A stretch of 64,000 nucleotides of DNA, from assembly GCA_951828585.1 (NCBI GenBank), contig OX639991.1:1768576-1832575 (forward strand), given 5' to 3'. The translations under genes and the position numbers were made by a program. Below are positions 55,009 through 63,690 of this stretch, piece after piece. Numbering within the stretch: position 1 is the stretch's first letter; every line of letters starts with the position of its first letter. A model generated the notes under the pieces. That model was not told where the DNA came from. It saw only the letters and a list, made by a program, of their open reading frames with translations, and made no database searches. The stretch is from Longimicrobiales bacterium (GTDB lineage Bacteria; Gemmatimonadota; Gemmatimonadetes; Longimicrobiales; Gaopeijiaceae).

Positions 55009-56568
55009 GTGTCACAGAAGAGGTTGTCCATGCGGAAGATTCGAGAAGTGCTGCGTCTGAAGTACGAGGCCGGGCGCAGCCACCGGGAGATCGCCAGATC
55101 GCTCGGCATCGCCAACAGCACGGTGAGCGATTACGTGCGGCGGGCAAGCGCCGGGGGCTTCTCCTGGCCGTTGCCGGAGGGGCTGGACGACGCCGCGCTT
55201 GAGGCGGCGCTGTTCCCGCCCCTGCCACCGTCGCGGGTTCCCCGGCCGGAGCCGAACTGGGAGCAGGTTCACCGGGAGCTTCAACGCCACAAGGGCGTGA
55301 CGCTGCAGCTGTTGTGGCTGGAGTACCGGGCGGCGCATCCGAACGGCTACGGGTACAGCTGGTTCTGCGAGCGCTACAGGGCGTGGCGGGGACGGATCGA
55401 CGTGGTCATGCGGCAGGTGTACCGGGCGGGCGAAAAGGCGTTCGTGGACTACGCGGGCCCGAAGTTCGAAGTCGTGGACCGGAAGACCGGCGAGGCGCGG
55501 GACGTCATGGTCTTCGTCGGTGTCCTCGGCGCGTCGAACTACACCTTCGTGGACGTGACCCGGAGCCGGTCCCTGCCGGACTGGACGATGTCGCATGTCC
55601 GGATGTTCGAATTTTGGGGCGGGGTGCCCGAACTCGTGATCCCGGACAACGAGAAGGCCGCGGTCCACAAGGCCAGCCGCTACGAGCCGGACTTGAACCC
55701 GACGTACCAGGAACTGGCCACCCACTACGGAACCGCAGTGCTGCCGGCGCGGCCCCGGGCACCTCGGGACAAAGCCAAGGCGGAAACCGCAGTCCAACAC
55801 GTCGAGCGCTGGGTCATGGCGCCGCTGCGCAACCATACGTTCTTCTCGCTCGGCGAACTCCGCGACGCCATCGCGCCGCTGCTGGCCGCGCTGAACGAGC
55901 GGCCGTTCGACAAGACCGATGGGAGCCGCCGCAGCTGGTTCGAGGATCTCGACCGGCCGGCGCTCAAGCCGCTTCCGGCCGAGCGCTACGAATACGCGGA
56001 GTGGCGCAAGGCGCGGGTCAACATCGACTACCACATCCAGGTCGAGCACGCGCTCTACAGCGTCCCCCACCCGCTGGGCCGCTGCGAGGTCGACGTTCGG
56101 CTCACGGCCCAGACCGTCGAGATCTTCCACAAGTACCGCCGGGTGGCCGCGCACCTACGGGTCCACAGGAAGGGCGGATACGCGACCGAACCGTCGCACA
56201 TGCCCGCCTCGCACCGCGCCCATGCGGGTTGGACGCCGTCCCGACTGATCGCCTGGGGACAGAGGACCGGATCGCACACGGCCGCGTTCGTCGAACAACT
56301 CCTCGACAGCCGGCCCCACCCCGAACAGGGCTACCGCAGCTGCCTCGGGCTCAAGGCACTGCTGCGGGCCTACGGCGCCGAGCGCCTGGAGGCCGCCTGC
56401 CGCCACGCGCTGGACATCGGCACGCTGAGCTACAAGTCCGTCAAGTCCATCCTCGCGACCGGCCTCGACCAGGCCGACGACCAGCAGTACACGCTCTCCC
56501 TCCCCGGCCACCACGCCAACATCCGCGGGCCCGGGTACTACACTCCCCAGAATGGAAAGGAGTCCTGA
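55009..56568 (+). CDS. istA: IS21 transposase IstA
   Basis: 519 aa from a GTG. The N-terminal HTH has RSHREIARSLGIANSTVSDYVRRA. The DDE integrase core shows KAFVDYAGPKFEV (first Asp), VPELVIPDNEKAAV (second Asp) and KAKAETAVQHVERW (Glu). A C-terminal Mu-type domain follows. Catalyses strand transfer together with IstB. Full length for the family. Confidence 0.94.
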   Translation: MSQKRLSMRKIREVLRLKYEAGRSHREIARSLGIANSTVSDYVRRASAGGFSWPLPEGLDDAALEAALFPPLPPSRVPRPEPNWEQVHRELQRHKGVTLQLLWLEYRAAHPNGYGYSWFCERYRAWRGRIDVVMRQVYRAGEKAFVDYAGPKFEVVDRKTGEARDVMVFVGVLGASNYTFVDVTRSRSLPDWTMSHVRMFEFWGGVPELVIPDNEKAAVHKASRYEPDLNPTYQELATHYGTAVLPARPRAPRDKAKAETAVQHVERWVMAPLRNHTFFSLGELRDAIAPLLAALNERPFDKTDGSRRSWFEDLDRPALKPLPAERYEYAEWRKARVNIDYHIQVEHALYSVPHPLGRCEVDVRLTAQTVEIFHKYRRVAAHLRVHRKGGYATEPSHMPASHRAHAGWTPSRLIAWGQRTGSHTAAFVEQLLDSRPHPEQGYRSCLGLKALLRAYGAERLEAACRHALDIGTLSYKSVKSILATGLDQADDQQYTLSLPGHHANIRGPGYYTPQNGKES

Positions 56569-56573
56569 CCATC

Positions 56574-57338
56574 ATGCTTCGCCAACCCACCCTCGACCTG
56601 CTTCACGAACTCCGGCTCTCCGGCATGGCCGAGGCCTTCCAGGAACAGGCCGCCATGCCCGACATCGCCGAACTGTCCTTCGAGGACCGCCTCTCCCTGC
56701 TCCTCGAACGCGAGAAGACCGAACGGAAGCAGCGCCGCTACCAGCGACTGAAAGGCCACGCCAAGCTCCACCTCGACGCGACCATCGAAGACATCAACTT
56801 CAAGGCCCCTCGCGGACTGGACAAATCCCTCGTGCTCCGCCTCGCCTCCGGGCAGTGGATCCGGGACGGCCAAACCGTGCTCGTCAGCGGTGCCACGGGC
56901 TCGGGAAAATCCTACTTGGCGTGCGCGCTGGGCCACCAGGCCTGCCGCGCCGGAATCTCGACGCGCTACTACCGCGTCTCCCGCCTGCTTGACGAACTCA
57001 CCCTCGCCCGCGGCGACGGGTCGTATCCCAAGGTCATCCAGAGGCTCGCCCGGACGTGGCTCCTCGTCCTCGACGACTGGGGGCTCGCTTCGCTCTCGGG
57101 ACAGGGACGGCACGACCTCCTCGAGGTCCTCGACGACCGCTACGCCCGCCGCGGCACGCTGCTGGCCAGCCAGGTCCCCGTCGAGCACTGGCACGAGGTC
57201 GTCGGCGATCCCACCTTCGGCGACGCCATCCTCGACAGACTGCTCAACAACGCGCACCGCATCGCCCTCAAGGGCGGATCGATGAGAAGGCTCTACGACT
57301 CGACGAAGGAAGCCGACGCCGTCCCCGGCGACGCCTGA
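56574..57338 (+). CDS. istB: IS21 helper ATPase IstB
   Basis: 254 aa. Walker A SGATGSGKSYLA is near residue 105 and Walker B LLVLDDWG near 165, and ASQVPVEHWHEVVGDPTFGDAILDRLL is the sensor region of IstB/DnaC-like AAA+ proteins, which select and remodel target DNA. AAAGGAG precedes the ATG. It starts 5 bp after istA. Confidence 0.94.
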   Translation: MLRQPTLDLLHELRLSGMAEAFQEQAAMPDIAELSFEDRLSLLLEREKTERKQRRYQRLKGHAKLHLDATIEDINFKAPRGLDKSLVLRLASGQWIRDGQTVLVSGATGSGKSYLACALGHQACRAGISTRYYRVSRLLDELTLARGDGSYPKVIQRLARTWLLVLDDWGLASLSGQGRHDLLEVLDDRYARRGTLLASQVPVEHWHEVVGDPTFGDAILDRLLNNAHRIALKGGSMRRLYDSTKEADAVPGDA

Positions 57339-57718
57339 TCCGCCGAGAGACCGGGCTCAAGCATGCCTCTGGAAGCGCGTCTCTCCCTGCGATCGGGGGT
57401 GAAAAGACGGAAAGACAGCTCTGAGCGGGCCGTGCGGCCGTCCGGGCGTTCCGTTGCGGCCGGCCCGGATCCGTCCGCACCCCCCAATCCGGGACAAATG
57501 GCCCGGTTCCCTCGCAAAACCGCTCTCCAGAGCGCCGTAGAGGCCGTCCGAAGACCTTCGCCCTACCTACACCCCTCCGGAAAAACCGGCCCGCCGGCCG
57601 TCCCAGCAACACACTGCCAACGGTCCCTTCACACTCGACGACTACCCCCTCCAACCCCTAAACTTCAAACCCGTAACCCGACCCCAGCGCCCCTATGGAC
57701 CTCCGCTCTCCTCCAAGG
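57339..57718. other. gene-free right part of the IS21 element
   Basis: About 380 bp between istB and the right-end repeats. An open frame crosses it, but its product is Pro/Arg-rich without any family pattern. IS21 members usually end closer to istB, so this is an unusually long tail. Confidence 0.45.
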
Positions 57719-57772
57719 TGATCGGCATGCCCCGGAATCGGTGATCGGCATGGCGGAATCGGTGATCGGCAT
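57719..57772 (-). repeat. right-end transposase-site array of IS21 element
   Basis: TGATCGGCAT at 57719, 57742 and 57763 (spacings 23 and 21 bp), inverse of the left-end ATGCCGATCA array. Confidence 0.85.
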
Positions 57773-57791
57773 CGGCGGAATACGGAGCGAC

Positions 57792-58715
57792 CAGGTGCTG
57801 ATCTCGATCCATGACGATGCGACGAGCCGGCTGATGATGGCCCGCTTCGTCGAGCGCGACGACGGTGCGGAGAACCGCCGGGCGATCATCGGATACCTGC
57901 AGCGCCACGGCCGCCCCCTGGCTGTCTACACGGACCACGCCGGACACTTCGGGCAGTGGCTGGCGAAGAAGGAGGAGCGGACCGATACGATCATCTCGCG
58001 GGCGCTGGGAGAGTTGGGGGTCGAGGTGATCCTGGCAGGCTCTCCCCAGGCGAAGGGACGAGTCGAGCGGACCTTCGGTACGGCGCAGGACCGCCTGATC
58101 AAGGAAATGCGGGTGGCAGGGATCTCCACCCTTGACGCAGCGAACCGCTTCCTGGCCGATTCCTGGGTTCCGTTCTGGAACGAGCGCTTCGTGGTCGCGC
58201 CCCAGAATGCCCTCGACGCGCACCGGCCCTTGCCGCCCGGCATAGATCTGGAGGCCCTGTTTGCCGAGACGGAGACCCGGAAGGTGGCCCGTGACTTCAT
58301 CATCCGCTTCAAGAACCGGTACTGGCAGATCCCGGAGCGGGAGGCCCGAGGTGTTCGGCCCGGTGACGAGGTCGTCGTTGAGCGCCGACTTTGCGGGGAC
58401 ATCCACTTCCGGATCGGCCAACGCTACCTGGCCGTCGAGTCCCTGGGTCGGGCCCGTCCTCCGGCAACACCGACGAAGGCTCAGCCCGCGAAGCCCCGCA
58501 AGCAGGGGTCCAAGCCGCCGAAGCCCGCACCGGACCATCCATGGCGAAAGCAAATCCACGGGGGTGCCCGGATGGCCATGGCACGGCGGGACAAGCGCCT
58601 CGCGGAACAAGAGGCTGCGCGCAACGGACGGCCTGCCGATCTGCCGGATGCCGGACTCGCGAGCGGCGCTGATGGCCGGGGACCTCGCCGGAAATCGGAT
58701 GCGGGATCGGTATGA
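57792..58715 (+). pseudogene. outer IS transposase, 3' part
   Basis: The frame resumes with QVLISIHDDATSRLMMARF and includes YTDHAGHFGQW (Asp) and GSPQAKGRVERTFGTAQDRL (Glu) of the DDE core, then a C-terminal basic tail. Joined to the 5' part it gives a 465-residue protein, normal for this transposase group. It has no start codon of its own where the domain begins. Confidence 0.85.
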
Positions 58716-58948
58716 TCACCGCCTCGTGGACCCACACCGTCCGGGCAAGGCAGGGTGTGACCCAGCCCAACGCGACCGCCGGCAACCCCCCGATCTCCGG
58801 GCCGGGCATGCCCGTCCCTCCGATCGGGGGGTCCCACTACCCACCCCACCCCCAACCCGCTCAGGCTGGCCGGGGGTGGCAAACACCCACCCAGGGGGGG
58901 ACATTTCTATTTCGCTCTACCCCCGGACATTTCTATTCCGGTTTGACA

Positions 58949-58965
58949 CCACGTCCCCGTGGGAG
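58949..58965 (+). repeat. 17-bp direct repeat, right of outer IS
   Basis: CCACGTCCCCGTGGGAG, second copy of 54230-54246. Confidence 0.7.
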
Positions 58966-59140
58966 ACAGTGTTTTCCAACCCGGACATGATCATGAACGA
59001 GCCGGGGGGGAGGGGCCGAGGTTGGGGGGTGTGATGGTGAGGGGTGGATGGAGGTTGGGATGGTGGGGTGGGGGAGGGGGCGGCGCAAGGGCCGCCAGCC
59101 CCGAGGCGAGCGGAGCGAGCCGAGGGGCGGGCGGGGCCGG
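58966..59140. other. G-rich spacer between two IS elements
   Basis: No gene. 59000-59090 is strongly G-rich on the plus strand, with many GGGG runs. Near 59098-59128 an imperfect inverted repeat (GCCCCGAGG...CCGAGGGGC) could act as terminator for the leftward transposase gene. Confidence 0.45.
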
Positions 59141-60406
59141 TCATGCTGCGGGGTTCAGCGCCTTGGCGATGAGGTGGAAGAGCGCCTTGCGGGCCCGCTG
59201 GACCTCCTGGCCCGCCTTGAGGCTGTCCACGGCGTGCGCCGCGGCGTCAATCTGCTCGAAGGTGATGCCGGGCTTCAGAAAGCCGTCGGCCCCGGGCAGC
59301 GATCCGAGCTTTTCGTACGGGGTCATGACCAGCTCCTGGGGGTACTTCCTGCGGCGGTGCCCGTTCGCATCCTCGACCTCGACCGCGAAGAGGCAGGTGC
59401 GGTGATGGTTGAGAAAGGGCGAGAGATGGTCGCGCAGGAACGCGTCGGCATCCGGTGCCAGAGACTCCGGGATGTGGCTGCGCCCCAGCCACCGGCGTAC
59501 GACGTTGCCGTTCTTGGACTCGACCAGCGCGTTGTCGTTCGAGCGCCGGGGCCGCGACTTCGTGAACTCTTCGACGTGCAGCTTGTTCAGCATCTCCGCG
59601 ACCCGGTGGTTGATGTACTCCGACCCGTTGTCGGAATGGAAGGCCAGGACGCGGAAGGGGAACGCGCCGACGAGCTCCTCGAGCACGGGGACCATGAACT
59701 GCTCGGTGATCCGCCGAACCGACGCAAGTTGTTGGTACTGCGTCACTTCGTCGACCATGTTGATCACGTAGGCCCCCTTCTCGCCGTCGCGGTCGCCGCT
59801 GTGCACGGTGTCGACCCGCACGAAGCCCGGGCGGCCCTCCGGCCGGGGCCTGCGCCGCTGCCCGATCGGCGACGACGAGCCCCGCGTCGCGCGGTACGTG
59901 GTCCGGGCACGCCGGTACGCCCGGCGGGCACGCAGGTTGTAGATGTGGCCGTTCGAAATCCCCGCCAGGCGCTCGAAGCGCTTGTCGCCGAAGACATGGT
60001 ACATGCGCCACAGGATCCTCTTCGTCGCCGGTCCCGAGAGCTGGCCGAAGGCCTCGTCCACCTCCGCCAACAGTATCGCGTCAGCGGTCGTGTAGACCGT
60101 GGCGAAGGGACGCGAAGGAGGGCGCAGCCGGTGGTCGCGGATGCGGCCCGTGCGGCGCTGCTGCCTGATCAGCCGCGTCAGCTGGGCGTCCGAGTAGCCG
60201 GTGACCTTGGCGGCGTACTTCCTGACCAGGCCCTTCCCGGCCCTCGACAGGCCGAAGTGGTAGCGGAACCGGACCAGCGTCCGCTCAATGAACGCGTATG
60301 CCGCCTCACGGTCGTGGGGGGCGATGTCCGCCCCCTCGCTCCCGCCGAGGAAGGCGCGGATGTCGTCGACGGTGCGAATCCGTTCGGTGCTGAGTGTCAC
60401 GATCAT
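59141..60406 (-). CDS. DDE integrase-type transposase
   Basis: 421 aa from the ATG at 60406 (a GTG at 60427 is possible). HTH-like segments lie in the first 150 residues (KVTGYSDAQLTRLIRQQRRTG, RLAGISNGHIYNLRARRAY). An rve-type core follows: FVRVDTVHSGD (Asp), LAFHSDNGSEYIN (Asp) and NALVESKNGNVVRRWLG (Glu). The catalytic triad is complete. I could not find clear terminal repeats, so the element's borders are unknown. Confidence 0.85.
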   Translation of the reverse strand: MIVTLSTERIRTVDDIRAFLGGSEGADIAPHDREAAYAFIERTLVRFRYHFGLSRAGKGLVRKYAAKVTGYSDAQLTRLIRQQRRTGRIRDHRLRPPSRPFATVYTTADAILLAEVDEAFGQLSGPATKRILWRMYHVFGDKRFERLAGISNGHIYNLRARRAYRRARTTYRATRGSSSPIGQRRRPRPEGRPGFVRVDTVHSGDRDGEKGAYVINMVDEVTQYQQLASVRRITEQFMVPVLEELVGAFPFRVLAFHSDNGSEYINHRVAEMLNKLHVEEFTKSRPRRSNDNALVESKNGNVVRRWLGRSHIPESLAPDADAFLRDHLSPFLNHHRTCLFAVEVEDANGHRRRKYPQELVMTPYEKLGSLPGADGFLKPGITFEQIDAAAHAVDSLKAGQEVQRARKALFHLIAKALNPAA

Positions 60407-60536
60407 GCTCCCATGATCTGCTCGCACCCCCGCTCATGCTTGGGATCCATCCGTCCGCACCGGTTGCGAGTTCCTCGGCACGATCGATGAATCCGAAAAG
60501 AGTGGATGGGACCACGCTGATGACCGCCGTGGTGCC

Positions 60537-61328
60537 ATGAACCGAGTCCGAAACCGGGTGGCAGCGCTCGGTGGTGACACCTTCCTCATCGTGAGCTTGG
60601 AAACCGACGCCTTCGGCGCATACGTGCAGGCAGAAGCATACCGTTGCGGTACAGTCAGTACCGGCCACCAAGCGCCCTCTCCTCCAGCGCCGTCCGGCTG
60701 GGAAGGCTCCACTGCCGCTGGATCAGGATTCTACGTAAGTCGCTCTGGACATGTACTTACGAATGCGCACGTAGTGGAGCGGTGTCGAGAGGTCCGCATC
60801 CCGCCGACTGGTATTGCGGAGATTGTTGCCCGCGACGATGCGAGCGATCTTGCTCTCCTGAAGAACGACAGGGCCAACCAGCCGATCCCTGCCTTTTTCC
60901 GGGGGGGCAGAGGGGTGCAACCGGGCGCGGCCATCGTAGCGATTGGGTTCCCCCTTCAAGGCTTCATTGCGTCCGGACCCAGCGTTACCACTGGGATCAT
61001 CAGTAGCCTTGCGGGACCGTCTAATGACCGCCGATTGTTTCAGATGACGGCGCCGATCCATCCTGGCAGCAGCGGTGGGCCTGTATTGGACGACGCGGGC
61101 AACGTGGTCGGCGTCGCAACGTCGAAACTCGATCCCTTTGTCGTGGCTCGTGAGACGGGTGACATCCCGCAGAATATCAACTTTGCGGTCAGCGCTGGTA
61201 TCGCGCGCGCATTCCTCGACGCCGAGGGAGTTCCGTATGAGATTCTTCCGTCCGACGACCCCCTCCCGACTGAGGACATCGCAACCAGAGCGCGGCAGTT
61301 TGCACTGAGAATCGAATGCCGGAAGTGA
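60537..61328 (+). CDS. trypsin-like (S1C/HtrA-type) serine protease
   Basis: 263 aa with a complete triad: His78 in TNAHVV, Asp104 in DASDLALL and Ser179 in GSSGGPV. It has no PDZ domain and no recognisable signal peptide. The first 55 residues are without family character, and no good ribosome site precedes the ATG. Related proteins carry extra N-terminal repeats, so this gene may have lost its 5' part, possibly when the neighbouring transposase arrived. Confidence 0.8.
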   Translation: MNRVRNRVAALGGDTFLIVSLETDAFGAYVQAEAYRCGTVSTGHQAPSPPAPSGWEGSTAAGSGFYVSRSGHVLTNAHVVERCREVRIPPTGIAEIVARDDASDLALLKNDRANQPIPAFFRGGRGVQPGAAIVAIGFPLQGFIASGPSVTTGIISSLAGPSNDRRLFQMTAPIHPGSSGGPVLDDAGNVVGVATSKLDPFVVARETGDIPQNINFAVSAGIARAFLDAEGVPYEILPSDDPLPTEDIATRARQFALRIECRK

Positions 61329-61709
61329 CAGAACACCAGCACCCTAACGACGGTATCCAGCGATCGACGAGGGGGCAACCTTAGCGAGAAGCAGAAAGGG
61401 AACGGGGGACATCCCACGGAGAAGGCCATTGAAGGGGCGATACCTCCCATCGCTGGCGAGCGCCGGATGGGTGAGGATCTTGACCCGGCGACCGAGCCGA
61501 CACCCGAAGCCGGTTACCAACGGGCAGGGAACTTCCCGCCAAGAGATCCGGTGTTCCTGGTGTAGCGGGGGAGGGACGCGTCAGACCTCCTGCCAGCCCG
61601 TGGCCTCGCCGCTCTCGGTGCTCGGGCGGCTTCGTCCACGGACTGACAAAGGAGCGCTCGGGTGTTCTGTGATATAGAAAACTATATCATTCCAGCCGAT
61701 CGATATAGT
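61329..61709. other. gene-free region with AT-rich inverted repeat
   Basis: 380 bp without a convincing gene between the protease and the PorV-like gene, convergent from both sides. At its right end GATATAG-AAAA-CTATATC (61671-61688) is a perfect 7-bp hairpin, and a third GATATAG lies at 61702-61708, next to the stop codon of the PorV-like gene. This could serve as a weak terminator. Confidence 0.45.
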
Positions 61710-62795
61710 TTACCGTATCGAAATACCGATTTGATGCGCCCCAAGCATCGGATCGTGTTCGCTGTACGAATAGTCGACCCTGATCCTGTCCCCCTCGAAC
61801 CCGGCCCCGAAGGTCACGGGCAGACCGTCCCCCTCCACCACCCGACCCGCCCCGATCCGCACGATGAACACCCGGCGCACGATCGGCCAGTACGCGATCT
61901 CCACCCCCCCGCCCGGCACGATCTCGCCCCCGCCTTCGCGCGCCACCTGAACCGCGCCCCCGATGTCGAGCGGCCCGACCGCCCTTCTCCCCCCCGTCCC
62001 CGCCCCCAGCACGACACGCTTCGGCAACGGCGTGCGAGTGCTTCCGAGCATCAGGTCGCGTCCCAGATTCTGCACCGTGAGCGCCGCCGACACCGGCCCG
62101 ATCCCCCGCGCCACGCCAACATCGACCGCGACCGTCCGAGCGCGTCCCCCCGCCACGCTTTGCCCCACCACCTTGGCCGCCGCCCCCACGTCGAACCCGA
62201 AGATTTCGCGCGCGTAACCCACCGTGCCCACGAATTCGGTGGCGCCCCGCCATGACCGCCCGGCCGCGACCGCGCGGTCGGACCCGTCGTGATCGCCTCC
62301 GGCGCCGTAGTCGAAGACCGCCAGACCCGCCGCGACCGTGCCTCCCAGCCACGCTCCGCTCGCGCCCAGCACCATGTGGATGGCGTCGTGGTGGGCGCGG
62401 TGTGAATCGTCGTCGTCGCTGGCGTACCCCTGCCAGCCGTGTTCCCGGGATTCGTGGTCGCGGTCGTCCCGGTCGTCGTCGCCATCGCCCCGGTAGGAGC
62501 CCCCGAGGGAGAGGTCGAAGCCCTGGCCGGAGATCAGCGCGGGGTGGTGGAAGACGGCGTGGGCCCCGCTGCCGATCCAGAATGCGCCCCCGAGCGCCAG
62601 AGCCCTCGTGCTCGCGAGGAGTTCGAGGATAGGGGGGCCGGTTGGGTGGTCGCGTTCGCGCTCCTGCGCCGGCAGGGCAATAGCGCCGCATGAGGACGCC
62701 AGCACGATCCACGCCAATGCGGGCAACACCGGCCGCGTCAGCAGCGAGAGGAGATGGCCGCGGTTCCGGGGGAGAGTTATTGCGTTGGGGAGCAC
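61710..62795 (-). CDS. PorV/PorQ-like outer-membrane protein
   Basis: About 361 aa from a GTG, with a signal peptide (ALAWIVLASSCGAIALPAQ). The start of the mature part, RALALGGAFWIGSGAHAVFHHPALI, matches the PorV-type FadL-like barrels, and alternating hydrophobic strands continue to the C-terminus. An Asp/His-rich loop (around residues 105-140) may bind metal. In-frame codons upstream of 62833 would overlap the ExbD-like gene and are rejected. Linked closely downstream of that gene. Confidence 0.72.
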   Translation of the reverse strand: MLPNAITLPRNRGHLLSLLTRPVLPALAWIVLASSCGAIALPAQERERDHPTGPPILELLASTRALALGGAFWIGSGAHAVFHHPALISGQGFDLSLGGSYRGDGDDDRDDRDHESREHGWQGYASDDDDSHRAHHDAIHMVLGASGAWLGGTVAAGLAVFDYGAGGDHDGSDRAVAAGRSWRGATEFVGTVGYAREIFGFDVGAAAKVVGQSVAGGRARTVAVDVGVARGIGPVSAALTVQNLGRDLMLGSTRTPLPKRVVLGAGTGGRRAVGPLDIGGAVQVAREGGGEIVPGGGVEIAYWPIVRRVFIVRIGAGRVVEGDGLPVTFGAGFEGDRIRVDYSYSEHDPMLGAHQIGISIR

Positions 62796-62832
62796 GCTTG
62801 TTCGTCTCGGCGGGTGAGGCGCCCGGGCAGAT

Positions 62833-63141
62833 CTACTCCAGTTCGGTCTGGACAACCACCCGCTTCATCCCCGCCTCGACCAGTGCCTTCTGCACCTCGT
62901 TGACCGTTCTGTAGGCGACTTCGGGATCCACCTCAACGCTCACCACGCGCGTGGCCTCGATCTCTTGGAGGGCTTCACCCAGTTCGGCGGTCGTCATTTC
63001 CACGTCGTCCAGGAGGACTGTGCCGTCGTCCTGGATCGAGACCGTGACGGGGCCGTTGTCCTCGTCGGGAGGTGGGGCGTCGCAGGCGCTCACAGTTGCG
63101 AAAATCGCCAGGGTCAGCAGTGCTCTCATCATGTTCTCCAT
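62833..63141 (-). CDS. ExbD/TolR-like lipoprotein
   Basis: 102 aa. Instead of a normal ExbD membrane helix it has a lipoprotein signal (LLTLAIFATVSAC), then the periplasmic ExbD-type fold: VTVSIQDDGTVLLDDVEM, VSVEVDPEVAYRTVNEVQKALVEAGM. ExbD normally couples proton flow to TonB; an anchorless lipoprotein form would have to act differently. Located 37 bp upstream of the PorV-like gene. Confidence 0.65.
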   Translation of the reverse strand: MENMMRALLTLAIFATVSACDAPPPDEDNGPVTVSIQDDGTVLLDDVEMTTAELGEALQEIEATRVVSVEVDPEVAYRTVNEVQKALVEAGMKRVVVQTELE

Positions 63142-63313
63142 GTGGGGGGCCGAATCGGGCCCGGTGCGGTGCAGGTCCATTGTGGGCCGGACTACCAATG
63201 CCGGTCAACTGTGATACCCGCCAGTCACGGCCAGGTTGCGAAAGCAGCCCAGGGGCCCGCGCGAGCGTCTGCAGATTTCCTGCGCAGGCTGCCGGGAGCA
63301 AGTGTGGCCCGCT

Positions 63314-63532
63314 TCACGGCGCTAATTCCCCCGTTTCCATCCCCAAACTCCTCCGGCACCCGGAGCACCGCACCACCACCCGGTCACGCACGTAGGAAAC
63401 GTCGTCCCTGGGCGCGGTGTGGATGACCGCGCAGGAGGCGCCGCACCGCGGACACCTCGGGTTCGGCGTGCCCCGGGCCAGCTCCTGCGACAGGATTCGC
63501 CGCTCACGGGCGTTGTAGGCTATTGTGTCCAT
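63314..63532 (-). CDS. small zinc-ribbon protein
   Basis: 72 aa from the ATG at 63532: a helical start (IAYNARERRILSQELARG), then two CxxC pairs (CPRCGASC and CSGC), as expected for a treble-clef or zinc-ribbon fold. Function unknown. It stands alone; an upstream in-frame extension is Pro/Arg-rich and ignored. Confidence 0.6.
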   Translation of the reverse strand: MDTIAYNARERRILSQELARGTPNPRCPRCGASCAVIHTAPRDDVSYVRDRVVVRCSGCRRSLGMETGELAP

Positions 63533-63690
63533 CCTGGAGTCAGGAGCCCGGAGAAGGAATCCCCCCCGGCACTCCTGGATGCCCCGGGGCCAACGGCGCC
63601 ATCGTTTCGGGTGTCCTTGCGGGTTGGGTAGCGGTGATGCCGGGGGGAAGAGGATCAGAGTACGGAGACCAACACGAGGCTTACAGATAG

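Larger units (their letters stand above)
54821..57786 (+). mobile_element. IS21-family insertion sequence
   Basis: 2966 bp carrying istA and istB, flanked by GCGAC at 54816-54820 and 57787-57791 (5-bp target duplication). Each end contains short repeats of ATGCCGATCA: four on the left (54836, 54859, 54882, 54905; 23-bp spacing) and three inverted on the right (57719, 57742, 57763), the usual multiple transposase sites of this family. Both genes are intact. Confidence 0.88.
54247..58948 (+). mobile_element. outer IS (ISNCY/IS1202-like), interrupted by IS21
   Basis: The ends begin TGTC on both sides and share AGAAATGTCC 15 bp in. A second GAAATGTCC copy lies 24 bp (left, 54286) and 26 bp (right, 58899) further inside. 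Flanked by the 17-bp direct repeat. It holds one transposase gene, split by an IS21-family insertion at 54821-57786. Without the insert the element would be about 1.73 kb. Long target duplications are, as I recall, a feature of some IS1202-group members. Confidence 0.7.

Noticed and set aside
57363-57791. 5' extension of the transposase 3' part into the IS21 tail
   Set aside because: In frame by chance; the IS21 border and target duplication show the true junction at 57787-57791.
59000-59090. G-rich tract as a functional G-quadruplex
   Set aside because: Runs are irregular and in a spacer between IS elements; base composition alone explains it.
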